DNA of 64,000 nucleotides from Streptantibioticus rubrisoli (GTDB lineage Bacteria > Actinomycetota > Actinomycetes > Streptomycetales > Streptomycetaceae): positions 62,001 to 126,000 of the forward strand of contig NZ_JANFNH010000012.1 in assembly GCF_024436055.1 (NCBI RefSeq), given 5' to 3'. The notes beneath the pieces are model-generated. The model did no database searches and was not told where the DNA came from. It saw only the letters and a program-made list of their open reading frames with translations. This document shows, one piece after another, positions 7,183 to 16,336 of this stretch. How positions within the stretch are numbered: the first letter of the stretch is position 1; the number at the start of each line of letters is the position of its first letter. Position numbers and translations under genes: made by a program.

Positions 7183-8637
7183 ATGCCCAAGCCCACGCTT
7201 ACCACCGAGTCCGGCGCCCCGGTCGCCGACAACCAGAACTCCGCCACCGCGGGCATCGGCGGCCCGCTGCTCCTGCAGGACCAGCACCTGCTGGAGAAGC
7301 TCGCCCGCTTCAACCGCGAGCGGATACCGGAGCGAGTGGTGCACGCCCGAGGCTCCGGCGCGCACGGCCACTTCGAAGTGACCGACGACGTCACCGAGTT
7401 CACCCGCGCGGCGTTCCTGTCCGAGGTCGGCAAGCGCACCGACATCTTCATCCGCTTCTCCACCGTGGCGGGCAACCTCGGCGCCGCCGACGCGGTGCGT
7501 GACCCGCGCGGGTTCGCCGTGAAGTTCTACACCGAGGAGGGCAACTACGACCTCGTCGGCAACAACACCCCGGTGTTCTTCATCAAGGACCCGATCAAGT
7601 TCCCCGACTTCATCCACTCGCAAAAGCGCGACCCGTTCACCGGCATCCAGGAGCCGGACAACGTCTGGGACTTCTGGGCGCACTCCCCCGAGGCTACGCA
7701 CCAGATCACCTGGCTGTTCGGGGACCGCGGCATCCCGGCCTCGTACCGGCACATGAACGGCTACGGCTCGCACACCTACCAGTGGGTCAACGCGGCGGGC
7801 CAGGCGTTCTGGGTGAAGTACCACTTCAAGACCAACCAGGGCATCCGCTGTCTGTCCACCGAGCAGGCCGCCGAGTTGGCCGGAAAGGACCCGGACAGCC
7901 ACCAGCGCGATCTGGTGCAGGCCATCGAACGCGGCGTCAAGCCCTCCTGGACGCTGTACGTGCAGATCATGCCGGTCGCCGAGGCGGCGGAGTACCGCTT
8001 CAACCCGTTCGACCTGACCAAGGTCTGGCCGCACTCCGACTACCCGCTGCAGCGGGTCGGCCGACTGGTGCTGGACCGCAACCCGGACAACGTGTTCGCC
8101 GAGGTCGAGCAGTCCGCGTTCTCGCCCAACAACTTCGTGCCCGGCATCGGCCCGTCCCCCGACAAGATGCTCCAGGGACGGCTGTTCGCCTACGCCGACG
8201 CGCACCGCTACCGGCTGGGCGTCAACCACACCCAACTGCCCGTCAACGCACCGAGGAACCCGGCGCTCAACTACGGCCGGGACGGCCTGATGGCGACCAA
8301 CCCGCAGGGACGGTACGCCAAGAACTACGAGCCCAACTCCCACGACGGCCCGGTGCAGACCGGCCAGCCGCTGGCCGCCGCCCTCGCGGTCGCGGGCCAC
8401 ACCGGCACCCATCCGGCGCCCGAGCACACCAAGGACGACGACTTCTTCCAAGCCGGTGAGCTGTACCGGCTGATGTCCGCCGAGGAGAGGTCGCGGCTGG
8501 TGGCCAACATCGCCGGAAGCCTCTCCCAGGTCAGCCGCGACGACGTGATCGAGGCCAACCTCGCCCACTTCCACGCCGCCGACCCGGAGTACGGCAAGCG
8601 GGTCGAGGCCGCCGTGCGCGAACTGCGCGAGAGCTGA
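7183..8637 (+). CDS. katA: Small-subunit clade monofunctional haem catalase
   Basis: 484 residues. Distal His is in [14 protein letters not shown] (His54) and distal Asn in [11 protein letters not shown]. The proximal haem-Tyr motif is [14 protein letters not shown] near residue 335, and FSTVAG and [11 protein letters not shown] are both present. It dismutates H2O2 to water and O2 in the cytosol. The C-terminus ends soon after the barrel with no flavodoxin-like domain. The same arrangement of a catalase beside gcl/glxR/hyi/uricase recurs in Streptomyces genomes, consistent with clearance of uricase peroxide. The palindrome shared with the uraD promoter supports co-regulation with urate degradation rather than a general OxyR role. 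Confidence 0.96.
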   Translation: MPKPTLTTESGAPVADNQNSATAGIGGPLLLQDQHLLEKLARFNRERIPERVVHARGSGAHGHFEVTDDVTEFTRAAFLSEVGKRTDIFIRFSTVAGNLGAADAVRDPRGFAVKFYTEEGNYDLVGNNTPVFFIKDPIKFPDFIHSQKRDPFTGIQEPDNVWDFWAHSPEATHQITWLFGDRGIPASYRHMNGYGSHTYQWVNAAGQAFWVKYHFKTNQGIRCLSTEQAAELAGKDPDSHQRDLVQAIERGVKPSWTLYVQIMPVAEAAEYRFNPFDLTKVWPHSDYPLQRVGRLVLDRNPDNVFAEVEQSAFSPNNFVPGIGPSPDKMLQGRLFAYADAHRYRLGVNHTQLPVNAPRNPALNYGRDGLMATNPQGRYAKNYEPNSHDGPVQTGQPLAAALAVAGHTGTHPAPEHTKDDDFFQAGELYRLMSAEERSRLVANIAGSLSQVSRDDVIEANLAHFHAADPEYGKRVEAAVRELRES

Positions 8638-8674
8638 TCGCCCGAGGGGTACCGGAAGGAGGGGCGCGCCAACT

Positions 8675-8725
8675 CGCCCGCACCGTCGGCCTCTTCTGAG
8701 GGGTGGAGGCCCGACGGTGCGGGCG
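8675..8725. terminator. Strong hairpin after catalase
   Basis: A 19-bp stem (8675-8693 against 8706-8725) with one bulged G and a 12-base loop lies 38 bp after the catalase stop. It closes the purine/glyoxylate block and precedes the unrelated zinc-ribbon gene. Confidence 0.75.
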
Positions 8726-8852
8726 TACCGCGTCCGCCCCGGACCTCGTACCGCCCTGGCGGCTGACACCTGACTTGCCGGGACCGCGAGCCCGGCCCCG
8801 GATATGGTGGTCACACGACCGCCCCCGGATCGGATCCGCCTGGAGCTCCGCA

Positions 8853-9608
8853 ATGGCCGAAAGCGTGCCCGTCCGCTGCCCCGCCTGCCGCCGGGAACAC
8901 GGCTTCACCCCGCCGACCTACCCGTGTCCGTGCGGCGCCCCGGTGACCATCCCGGTGCTGCGCGGTGGGGTGCCCACCCTGGTACGGCACCGGACCTGGA
9001 AGAACTCCTGGGTGACGCTGCGCTGCCCGTCGTGCGACCGGGAGGACGACTGGCCGCACCCCGAACTGGGCTGCTCCTGCGGCGCGGTGATCCGGCTGCC
9101 GGTCGACCAGGGTACGCGCGAACTGCCGCCCGGTGAGTCCGAGCACGCCGAGGCGCTCCAGCCCACCGGTCACCCGGGTGCGGCGACCACCAGCGCGCCG
9201 CAGCCGGTGCGGCGGCCACCGTTTCGGCCGGTGACCATCCGTACCGGCGGCGACGCGGTCACCGCGGCGGCGCAGTACCTGAAGTGGCTGGGCTTCGGCG
9301 ACGTGGCCGTCGCCGCGGACCGCTCGGCCACCGGGGTCGACCTGCGCGGTGCCGGTGTGGTGGCGCAGGTCGATCCGGCCACCCGGCCGACACCGCTGCG
9401 GGACGTGGAGACGCTCTGGCTCAACTCGCTCAACGAGGACCGTGCCGGGGCGTTCTTCTCGTTGGCCGGTTACGCGCACGACGCCCGGCTGCGCGCCGAC
9501 CAGTTGGAGATTCCGCTGTTCGTGATGGACCTGACCGGCACCCCGCAACCGGTCAATGACGCGGCCGACCAACTCATCCGCACCGCGCCCGGCGGCAGGC
9601 CGAAGTGA
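8853..9608 (+). CDS. Double zinc-ribbon protein with a restriction-endonuclease-like (Mrr-type) domain
   Basis: 251 residues. Residues 8-32 (CPAC...CPCG) and about 58-78 (CPSC...CSCG) are two four-Cys zinc ribbons. A Pro-rich linker precedes a C-terminal alpha/beta domain from about 135. That domain resembles Mrr-type PD-(D/E)xK folds: helix QYLKWLGF, strand with GVDLRG, strand VVAQVDP, helix DVETLW, then FFSLAGYAHDARLRADQLEIPLFVMDL. The Asp of GVD fits, but the usual QxK is QVD here, so nuclease activity is doubtful. ATG at 8853 begins just before the first ribbon; an ORF from 8703 has no family support. Isolated between two terminators. Confidence 0.8.
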   Translation: MAESVPVRCPACRREHGFTPPTYPCPCGAPVTIPVLRGGVPTLVRHRTWKNSWVTLRCPSCDREDDWPHPELGCSCGAVIRLPVDQGTRELPPGESEHAEALQPTGHPGAATTSAPQPVRRPPFRPVTIRTGGDAVTAAAQYLKWLGFGDVAVAADRSATGVDLRGAGVVAQVDPATRPTPLRDVETLWLNSLNEDRAGAFFSLAGYAHDARLRADQLEIPLFVMDLTGTPQPVNDAADQLIRTAPGGRPK

Positions 9609-9650
9609 CCGGCCCGGGGCGGCGGGCCGCTCCCCGCCGTCCCGGGCCGG
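9609..9650. terminator. Bidirectional terminator between convergent genes
   Basis: A perfect 10-bp stem (9609-9618 with 9641-9650) encloses a second GGCGGG/CCCGCC pairing. It starts directly after the zinc-ribbon gene stop and lies 16 bp before the stop of the convergent lectin gene. Confidence 0.7.
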
Positions 9651-9666
9651 TGTCTACCGCCGCCGG

Positions 9667-10008
9667 TCAGTCACCGGTGTTGGTGGCCCAGATCGGCGAT
9701 CCCGACTTGTCGTAGACGACCGCGTTTCCGTCGTCCTGCACGGCCAGGTACGCGCCGTCGTTGCCATCGGTGCCGGACGCCCAGACCGGCTGGTCGGCCT
9801 CGTCGTACAGCACCACGTTGCCGTCGCCCTGCACCTTCAGGATGTTCCCGCGCGACCAGGCGTTCTCCGCCTGCCACGCGGGCTTGCCGTCCTTGTAGAG
9901 CACCAGGTTGCGGTCCTCCTGCAGGCGCAGCAGGGTCCGGCCGCTGCCCGAGGTCAGCGCTTCGTTCAGGGTGATCTGCGTGCCCGCGTGGAAGATGGCG
10001 TCGCTCAT
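9667..10008 (-). CDS. Single-domain bulb-type mannose-binding lectin
   Basis: 113 residues forming one B-lectin (monocot mannose-binding) domain. Three QxDxNxVxY carbohydrate sites are visible: QEDRNLVLY, QGDGNVVLY and QDDGNAVVY, each about 34 residues apart as in the beta-prism II fold. Arg in place of the small residue in the first site may alter affinity. There is no signal peptide, lipobox or extra domain, so the protein looks cytosolic or is exported non-classically. ATG at 10008 follows GAAGGGGG. It lies downstream of the DUF6777 gene on the same strand, 174 bp away. Confidence 0.9.
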   Translation of the reverse strand: MSDAIFHAGTQITLNEALTSGSGRTLLRLQEDRNLVLYKDGKPAWQAENAWSRGNILKVQGDGNVVLYDEADQPVWASGTDGNDGAYLAVQDDGNAVVYDKSGSPIWATNTGD

Positions 10009-10182
10009 CGTTCCCCCCTTCGACTCGGCTTGCCCGGCGGCCCGTTCAGGCCGCCGTGGCACCGTATGCGGGCCGAACTCACCGCCAACAGACAGGAATC
10101 CGTCACCTCACCATGGACGGGTGCCAACGGCGCACTTCGGGCGCGGTGTTCCGCCGTGCGCGCCGGGGGCGCTCAGTCCAGG

Positions 10183-11266
10183 TCAGGAGGGCGGGGCGGC
10201 CGGTGGGCTCGTCGCTGGTGCGGTGGGGGTGGGGGGACCGCTGGTCGGCGCGGTGGAGGGCGGCGTCGACGGCGGCGAGGACACCGAGGGGGCTGTGGAC
10301 GCCGACGGCGCCGGGGACGAGACGCTGGAGGCGCTGGGGGACGGCGTCGCGGAGCCGGACGGCTGGTTGGTCGGCGGTGGGACCGGCTGGTCCCTGCTTC
10401 CGCTGTCGCCGGTGAACCGTTCGAACCAGCTGCCGTTTTGGATGTCGATGACGGTGATCGCCGTCATGGGCCGAGGGGCCGCGGTGACCACGACGAGGTT
10501 CGACGGCTGATAGGAGGGCCAGGACTGGCCGGTGTACCGGGGATTGTCCGCCAGGACCGGCGGTGTCAGCGGATTGCCGCAGGCGCAACGCACCCGGGGC
10601 AGCCCGTGGTCGTCGACCAGGACGGCGGTGCCCGCCTGCAGGACCGACTGGAAGCTGGTGGCGGCTCCGTTCCGGTAGCCGTGGTTGGTCACCCGGGTGT
10701 CGGCCCGCAGCAGCACGGGGGTCAGGGAACGGATGTACGACGGCACGGCAGCGGCTTGGATGCCTTCCACCGCGGCCCACGCCCGCTCCTTGTCCCGGTC
10801 CGCGGTCAGATAGCGGACCAGCCGCGGGACGTCGCAGCTTGAGTTGTTCATCGAGCCGCCGTACAGCCCAGCGGTCGATCCTGACAGGGCGCGCAGGCCG
10901 TTCGCGGTGGGCGACGGCGTGGTGGCGGCCGGAGACGGGGTCGCGGCGGCGGCCTGGCCCGCCGACGGAGTGAACGGATCGGGGCCGGTCGACGCGGCGG
11001 GCTGAAGCAGCACCTCGTGCGCCGCCCCCAGCACACTGCTGAGCACCACGCCCACCACCACGGCCAGCACCGCGACACCGGCGGCCAGCCCCACCTTGCG
11101 CGGTGACCGCCACCACGGGCCGCCCGGTGGTGGCCCCGGGCGACCGGGGCCGCCACCGCCCGGCGGGGCGGGCGGCGGCCCGGGGGCACGAGGTCCGGAC
11201 AGCGGGCCCGCGGGCGGCCCGGTCGGGGGTGCCGTCCGATCCGTCGGACGGAGGGTGCGAACTCAC
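10183..11266 (-). CDS. DUF6777 membrane-anchored protein, probable frameshift near its start
   Basis: The body (about 303 residues from 11094) has a transmembrane helix near its N-terminus (LAAGVAVLAVVVGVVLSSVLG). The family signature VLLQPAASTGPDPF follows, then an extracellular domain with Cys-containing RCACGNPL and a Ser/Pro/Thr-rich tail. No ATG or GTG lies in this frame between its GTG at 11094 and a stop at 11263. A well-placed GTG at 11266 (after AAGGAAG) opens another frame encoding SSHPPSDGSDGT, which continues sensibly only by switching frame at about 11225-11232, where GGGGG occurs. I read this as one gene with a one-base indel, real or a sequencing error. It lies downstream of the kinase. 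Confidence 0.75.
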
Positions 11267-11378
11267 CGGCGCTTCCTTCCGCACGGGTCGACGTCTGTGT
11301 TCGGTATCCGCCCCTCCCGCATTGTGTGCCGGTGCCGCACACCCTCCGCAACTCGGCGCGGCCGTCCGGCCGGGGTGC

Positions 11379-11422
11379 TAAGCGGCCTCGGGGATGCCGG
11401 GCACGTCCCCCAGGGCCGCTTA
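11379..11422 (-). terminator. Hairpin over the kinase stop codon
   Basis: Perfect 9-base arms TAAGCGGCC / GGCCGCTTA (11379-11387, 11414-11422) contain the kinase TAA itself. GGGGA/TCCCC pairs inside the loop. No long T-run follows, so it could attenuate rather than fully stop transcription into the DUF6777 gene. Confidence 0.5.
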
Positions 11423-12418
11423 CCGCTCGCGTGGCGCGAACACCGGCATGGCCCACGCCGGGGGCCTGGGCGGCTGCGCCGCGGGTACCGCCGGGCCGTG
11501 GTCCACCTGGGTCGCGGGGTGCGGCGCGGCCCGCTTCCCCAGCCCGCCGCCCGCGTCCCGTAGCGCCGCCACGAACGCCAGACAGCTGCCGTAGCGGTCG
11601 TCCGGCGACTTGGCGAGCCCCTTCGCCAGCACGGCGTCCACCCCTGCGGGCAGGTCCGTTCGGTGTGAACTCAGCGGCGGCGCGGGCTCGTTGAGATGTG
11701 CCCACAGTTGGGCCAGGTCGTCATCGCGCCGGAAGGGCGGCGTACCGGCGAGCGCCTCGTACACCACGCACGCCAGGCTGTAGACGTCGCACCGCCCGTC
11801 CACCGGCCTGCCCGAGATCTGTTCGGGGGCCACGTAGTCGACGGTTCCGACGAACTGCCCGGTCGAGGTCAGCCCCGTCAGCGACAGCGACCTCTTCATC
11901 AGCCCGAAGTCGGCGAGGTACACATGCTCGGGATGGTCGGGGTCGATGCCCTCGGCCACCAGGATGTTGCCCGGCTTGACGTCCCGGTGGACCAGGCCGT
12001 GGGCGTGGGCGGCGTCGAGAGCCGAGGCCACCTGCGCGGCGATGCGCGCGGTGGTGTCGACGGAGAGCCTGCCCTGGCGGTCGAGCAGCGCCCGCAGATC
12101 CTCTCCGGGCACGTACCGCATGGCGATGTAGAGGACGCCGTCGGCCTCTCCGGCCTCGAAGACCGGGACGATGTGCGGATGGTCGAGCCCGGCGGCCAGC
12201 CGTGACTCACGGATGAACCGTTCCCGGAAGACCTCGTTGCGGGCGAGCCCGGGCGACAGGAGCTTGAGCGCCACCGTGCGGTCGAGACGCAGATCCCTGG
12301 CCCGGTAGACCGTCGCCATCCCACCGCGCCCGATCTCGGCCTCTATCCGGTACGCGGCGATCTCCCGCCCGGCCATCCCGGACGGGCGCTCCGCCGCCGT
12401 ACCCCGGTCATCGGCCAC
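11420..12418 (-). CDS. Soluble Hanks-type Ser/Thr protein kinase
   Basis: 332 residues. The complete kinase domain spans about 23-285: glycine loop IGRGGMATVY (29-38), ATP Lys in VALKLL (52), catalytic HRDVKPGN (144-151), DFG at 170-172, then GTVDYVAPEQ. The activation loop has several Thr/Ser for autophosphorylation. The tail is Pro-rich and there is no transmembrane helix or PASTA domain, so it is cytosolic. It is third in the FHA-ABC / SH3-like / kinase row, with 36-bp gaps. In mycobacteria the kinase PknF phosphorylates the FHA-ABC exporter Rv1747; this row suggests the same pairing. The start is GTG at 12418; an ATG at residue 15 is possible. Confidence 0.95.
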   Translation of the reverse strand: MADDRGTAAERPSGMAGREIAAYRIEAEIGRGGMATVYRARDLRLDRTVALKLLSPGLARNEVFRERFIRESRLAAGLDHPHIVPVFEAGEADGVLYIAMRYVPGEDLRALLDRQGRLSVDTTARIAAQVASALDAAHAHGLVHRDVKPGNILVAEGIDPDHPEHVYLADFGLMKRSLSLTGLTSTGQFVGTVDYVAPEQISGRPVDGRCDVYSLACVVYEALAGTPPFRRDDDLAQLWAHLNEPAPPLSSHRTDLPAGVDAVLAKGLAKSPDDRYGSCLAFVAALRDAGGGLGKRAAPHPATQVDHGPAVPAAQPPRPPAWAMPVFAPRER

Positions 12419-12454
12419 GGCGGCACCTTGGCGCTCGGGTGCGGTCGGCGGGCA

Positions 12455-13000
12455 TCACGGCCCGCCGCCTTGCTGGGTGGGCCGCCGCGACACGGTGGGG
12501 TCGCAGGCCGAGGGCTCCGCGGCGGCCGCGAAGGTCGCCAGAGCGGGTCCGTCGCAGTAGCACCAGCGGTCGTGTTCCGCGTCGAACAACCACACCTCGT
12601 CGCCGTCGACGAGCACCCCGACGCGCGCTCCCCTGGTGCCGGCCCGGAAGGCCGCGTCGTCCGTACGGCCCGCCATCAGCTCCTCCAGCGCCCGGCGGTA
12701 GTCGCCGACGACCTGCTCCACCCGCGCCAGCAGCGGACGCGGATCGCTGGTCCGGCCGAGCGGGATTCCGGCGGCGGGCGGTTCGTCCGGGACGGAGACC
12801 AGGGGGCGACCGTCCACCCACGCGGTCCACCCGTTGGAGCACTCGACCCGGCACCAGTCGCCCCTGCGGTCGATGACCCGTACCGGCAGCAGCGGATCGA
12901 GCCATGCCGACGGCCGCTCCTGGTCCCGGCCGGTCTCCGCCCAGGCCGGTACCGCGTGCCGCGGGGTGACGTGTGTCGGGCGGAACTCGCTTTCGTACAT
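12455..13000 (-). CDS. SH3-like domain protein of the kinase/transporter operon
   Basis: 181 residues with no signal peptide. Residues about 38-70 (LPVRVIDRRGDWCRVECSNGWTAWVDGRPLV) read as a bacterial SH3-type beta-barrel. Residues 95-112 form a helix (ARVEQVVGDYRRALEELM). Residues 128-155 contain VGVLVDGDEVWLFDAEHDRWCYCDG, perhaps a second small barrel. The function is unknown; as a partner of an FHA transporter and a kinase it may be an adaptor. It lies 32 bp after the transporter and 36 bp before the kinase. Confidence 0.85.
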   Translation of the reverse strand: MYESEFRPTHVTPRHAVPAWAETGRDQERPSAWLDPLLPVRVIDRRGDWCRVECSNGWTAWVDGRPLVSVPDEPPAAGIPLGRTSDPRPLLARVEQVVGDYRRALEELMAGRTDDAAFRAGTRGARVGVLVDGDEVWLFDAEHDRWCYCDGPALATFAAAAEPSACDPTVSRRPTQQGGGP

Positions 13001-13032
13001 GACGGCGCTCCCGATGTTTCTCCGCCGCCGCG

Positions 13033-15390
13033 CTAGCCGCGCATGATGGCGGGTTCACGGCGGCGCAGCAGGGCGCGGACGACGAGCCCCGCCGCGGCCG
13101 ACAGCACGACCAGCATGGCCACGTCCAGTGCCCAGGCACCGAGCGAGTGCCGGAACAGCGGATCCGCGGTCACGCTGCCGGGCACGATCCGGTGCAGGTC
13201 CACGGTCCCGGCCAGCGCGCCGAGCGCCCATCGGGCGGGGACGAGCCAGGAGAACTGGTTGAGGCCGGGCACTCCGTGGAGGGTGAGCAGGGCTCCGCAG
13301 AAGACGACCTGCACGATGGTGACCAGCACCAGGAGCGGCATGGTGACCTCCTCCTTGCGTACCAGCGCCGAGATCAGCAGGCCGACCATCATGGCGGTGA
13401 AGGACAGCAGCGCGACCGTGACGGTCATCTCGGCGAGCGGCGGCAGTCCCGCCGCACCGCCCTTGACCCCCAGCCGGACCCCGACCAGTCCGACCATGGT
13501 GAGCACCACGGCCTGGGCCACGGTCACCGCGCCCAACACGACGACCTTGGAGAGCAGGTACGCGGAGCGGGACAAGCCGACGGCCCGCTCCCGCCGGTAG
13601 ATCACCCGCTCCTTGACCAGCTCGCGCACCGCGTTGGCCGCCCCGGTGAGGACGCCTCCGACACACAGCAGGAGCAGCGCGTTCATCGCCGTGTTCGGGG
13701 TCAGCCGGGCGCCAGCGAGGGCGCGGGCCATCGCACCCATCACGAAGGGCAGCACCACCATGATCGCCAGGAACGTGCGGTCGGCGCTGAGGACAGCGGT
13801 GTAGCGGCGGACCAGGGTGCGCAGTTGGCTGTTCCAGCTCTGCGGTTTGCGCGGTGCGGCGATCTCCCGCGCCGGGGCGGCGGCCGGACGGCGCACTTCC
13901 ATGGCGTCGGTGATGTACTCGCGGCACAGCGGCGAAGCACGGTACCGCGCCGCCCAGTCGCGGCCGACATCGCCCTCGAACGCCTCGAAGGCCTCGGGCC
14001 ATTGGGTGAAGCCGAAGAACGGGAGGGCGTCTTGTGGCGGTCCGTAGTACGCGATCCGGCCACCGGGGGCGAGCACCAGCAGCCGGTCGCAGACATCGAG
14101 GCTGAGCACGCTGTGGGTGACCACGATGACGGTGCGGCCGTCGTCGGCCAGGCCGCGCAGCATGTGCATGACGGAGCGGTCCATCCCCGGGTCCAGTCCC
14201 GAGGTCGGCTCGTCGAGAAAGAGCAGTGAGGGCTTGGTGAGCAGCTCCAGCGCCACGCTGACCCGTTTGCGCTGGCCGCCGGAGAGGCTGTGGATCGGCT
14301 GGTCGACCCGCTCCCGCAGGCCGAGGTCGGCCACCACCTCCGCCACCCGGCTGAGCCGCTCGGCCCTGCCGGTGTCTCCCGGGAAGCGCAACTCGGCGGC
14401 GTATCCGAGGGCGCGCCGGACGGACAACTGCACGTGCAGGATGTCCTCCTGCGGCACCAGGCCGATGCGCTGCCGCAGCTCCGCGTAGTCCCGGTACAGA
14501 TCCCGGCCGTCGTACAGCACCGTTCCGCGGTCGGCGGGGCGCAGGCCGGTGAGGGCGCCCAGCAGCGTGGACTTGCCCGCACCGCTCGGGCCGACCACGG
14601 CCAGCAGGCACTTCTCGCCCACCGGGAACGAGACCTGGTCGAGGAGGGTCCTGCGGCCCCCGTCCACCGCCACCGTCAGCTCCTGGACGGTCAGCGAGAC
14701 CTCCCCGGTGTCGACGAACTCCTGCAACTCGTCGCCCACCAGCCGGAACGCCGAGTGGCCGACGCCGACGATGTCTCCGGGCCGGACCGGGGCCCGCTGG
14801 ACGCGCTGGCCGTTGAGGTACGTCCCGTTGTGGCTGCCCACGTCGACGATCTCGTGGCCGCCGCCCGGCAGGGCGCGCAACTCCGCGTGGGCGCGGGAGA
14901 CCACGAGGTCGTCCACGACCAGGTCGTTTCCGGCGGCCCGGCCGATTCTGAGGGTCCTGACCGGTAGCGGCCGCACCGAGGTGGGCTGGCGGAACGCTCC
15001 GGTCGCGGAAGGGGTCTCGGCCGGGGCGGGGACGGCTGGCGCCGGGGGCGAGGGGGTACTGCTGAGCGTCGCCCGTGGCCCGTCGTCGGGATTGGCGAAC
15101 CGCAGTACGCTCCCGGGCCCGACCGGCACCGGCCCCACCAACCGCGCCCGCTGACCGTCGGCGTAGGTTCCGTTGGTGCTGCCGGTGTCCTCCAGGGTCC
15201 AGCCGCGCTCGGCGGGCCGTAGGACGGCGTGGCGCCAGGAGACCCTGGGGTCGGTACAGACGATGTCGCTGAGCGGATCACGGCCCACGCTGTAGGACCT
15301 GCCCGGCCTCATGACCAGCGAGTCGCCTTCGCAGTCAACCAGCAACTCGGGCGGGGAGGGTGCGAACGACCGCCTACCCATGATCCGCAT
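13033..15390 (-). CDS. Double-FHA ABC transporter (Rv1747/ABCG type)
   Basis: 785 residues. FHA domain 1 is about 20-100 (GRDPLSD, SWRHA, GSTNGTY). FHA domain 2 is about 147-220 (GRAAGNDLVV, SRAHAEL, GSHNGTY). The ABC ATPase is about 235-470, with Walker A GPSGAGKST (267-275), signature LSGGQRKR and Walker B LLFLDEPTSGLD. An ABC-2 membrane domain of about six helices follows. Both FHA modules keep the Arg, Ser and Asn that bind phosphothreonine. The nucleotide-binding domain precedes the membrane domain, as in ABCG exporters. It is likely an exporter gated by phosphorylation from the kinase two genes downstream. ATG at 15390 was chosen; a second ATG lies three codons in. Confidence 0.95.
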   Translation of the reverse strand: MRIMGRRSFAPSPPELLVDCEGDSLVMRPGRSYSVGRDPLSDIVCTDPRVSWRHAVLRPAERGWTLEDTGSTNGTYADGQRARLVGPVPVGPGSVLRFANPDDGPRATLSSTPSPPAPAVPAPAETPSATGAFRQPTSVRPLPVRTLRIGRAAGNDLVVDDLVVSRAHAELRALPGGGHEIVDVGSHNGTYLNGQRVQRAPVRPGDIVGVGHSAFRLVGDELQEFVDTGEVSLTVQELTVAVDGGRRTLLDQVSFPVGEKCLLAVVGPSGAGKSTLLGALTGLRPADRGTVLYDGRDLYRDYAELRQRIGLVPQEDILHVQLSVRRALGYAAELRFPGDTGRAERLSRVAEVVADLGLRERVDQPIHSLSGGQRKRVSVALELLTKPSLLFLDEPTSGLDPGMDRSVMHMLRGLADDGRTVIVVTHSVLSLDVCDRLLVLAPGGRIAYYGPPQDALPFFGFTQWPEAFEAFEGDVGRDWAARYRASPLCREYITDAMEVRRPAAAPAREIAAPRKPQSWNSQLRTLVRRYTAVLSADRTFLAIMVVLPFVMGAMARALAGARLTPNTAMNALLLLCVGGVLTGAANAVRELVKERVIYRRERAVGLSRSAYLLSKVVVLGAVTVAQAVVLTMVGLVGVRLGVKGGAAGLPPLAEMTVTVALLSFTAMMVGLLISALVRKEEVTMPLLVLVTIVQVVFCGALLTLHGVPGLNQFSWLVPARWALGALAGTVDLHRIVPGSVTADPLFRHSLGAWALDVAMLVVLSAAAGLVVRALLRRREPAIMRG

Positions 15391-15758
15391 GCTACCGCCG
15401 CGCCCGCCCGACCGCCTCCGCTGCGGCCCTGCCCCTCCCTGCCCTCCCTGCCCATCCCTGGCCCTCCCTGGCCCGCGGGACGACGCTGCCGATGCGCGTC
15501 GCTGACCAGCAGATGCGCACGTCAGCCTCGCTCTCCAAGGTGTACCGCCGACGGGGTGGACGGGTCCGACACGCACCCCCCGCGCGGCGCCGCCGGACCG
15601 CGGCTGGATGACAGTGGAGATCGCGACCCGCCCAGCGGGCCGCGCGGGTTCCCGAACACATCCGATCCCTCAACACATCTGCGGTGAGACACGGTCCGCC
15701 CGCGACAGCAGCCGCCGTGCCCACCATCGACGAGCATCGAACCAGGAGAAGGCACACC
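15391..15758. other. Divergent promoter region, no gene seen
   Basis: 368 bp between the FHA-ABC gene and the small secreted protein. It must hold both promoters. The part near 15425-15475 is a C-rich run of imperfect CCCTCCCTG / CCCATCCCTGG repeats. I see no convincing -35/-10 pair or ORF with a ribosome site. Confidence 0.5.
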
Positions 15759-16220
15759 ATGACACGCAGAACCATCGCGCTCGTTGGGAGCGCGGCACTC
15801 ACCCTCGCCGGAACCATGCTGTGCGGTGCCGCACCCGCACACGCCCAGGGCTCCACCGTGACCGCCATCGTTCAGGGCGGCCACATCACCGACGTTCAGG
15901 TCGACATGCCCAGCGTCCTGCAAGCGGCGGGATTCAATGTCACCCAGGGGTTCGCCCTCAAGGTGGGCGAGCGCATCGCTCTCAACGACTCGACCCTGGA
16001 AGAGGGGATCGGGCGTGGGCCCTTCGACCAGAACAACCCCATCGTTCACGTGCAGCCCCTGGTCCAGTTCGGCAGTGTCGCGAACGGCGCCGTGGGCAAG
16101 GTCGACCTGCGGGCGGTCGTGGCCGCGGCGGATGGCAGCATCGACGAAGCCAGCTACTCGGCAACCATGAACTGCCAGTTGGACGCCAGCGCCAACGGCA
16201 CCTGCACCAGCTCCTCGTGA
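15759..16220 (+). CDS. Small secreted protein of unknown function
   Basis: 153 residues. Signal peptide: MTRRT, hydrophobic IALVGSAALTLAGTMLCGA, cleavage expected after AHA (residue about 29). The mature part is about 124 residues with regular amphipathic strands (TVTAIVQGGHITDVQVDM, FALKVGERIAL, VGKVDLRAVVAAADG) and ends MNCQLDASANGTCTSSS, where the two Cys could form a disulfide. ATG at 15759 has AGGAGAAGG eight bases upstream. No family recognised; a secreted beta-rich protein is all that can be said. Confidence 0.85.
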   Translation: MTRRTIALVGSAALTLAGTMLCGAAPAHAQGSTVTAIVQGGHITDVQVDMPSVLQAAGFNVTQGFALKVGERIALNDSTLEEGIGRGPFDQNNPIVHVQPLVQFGSVANGAVGKVDLRAVVAAADGSIDEASYSATMNCQLDASANGTCTSSS

Positions 16221-16336
16221 GCCCACCGCCGTACCTCGGCGGTCCGCAGGCCCGTGCACGCCGTCGGCGCCGCAGTGACCGGCTTCCCTGGTGACGCCGG
16301 AGCCCCGTCAATACTCCTGCAGAGTCCCCAACGAAG

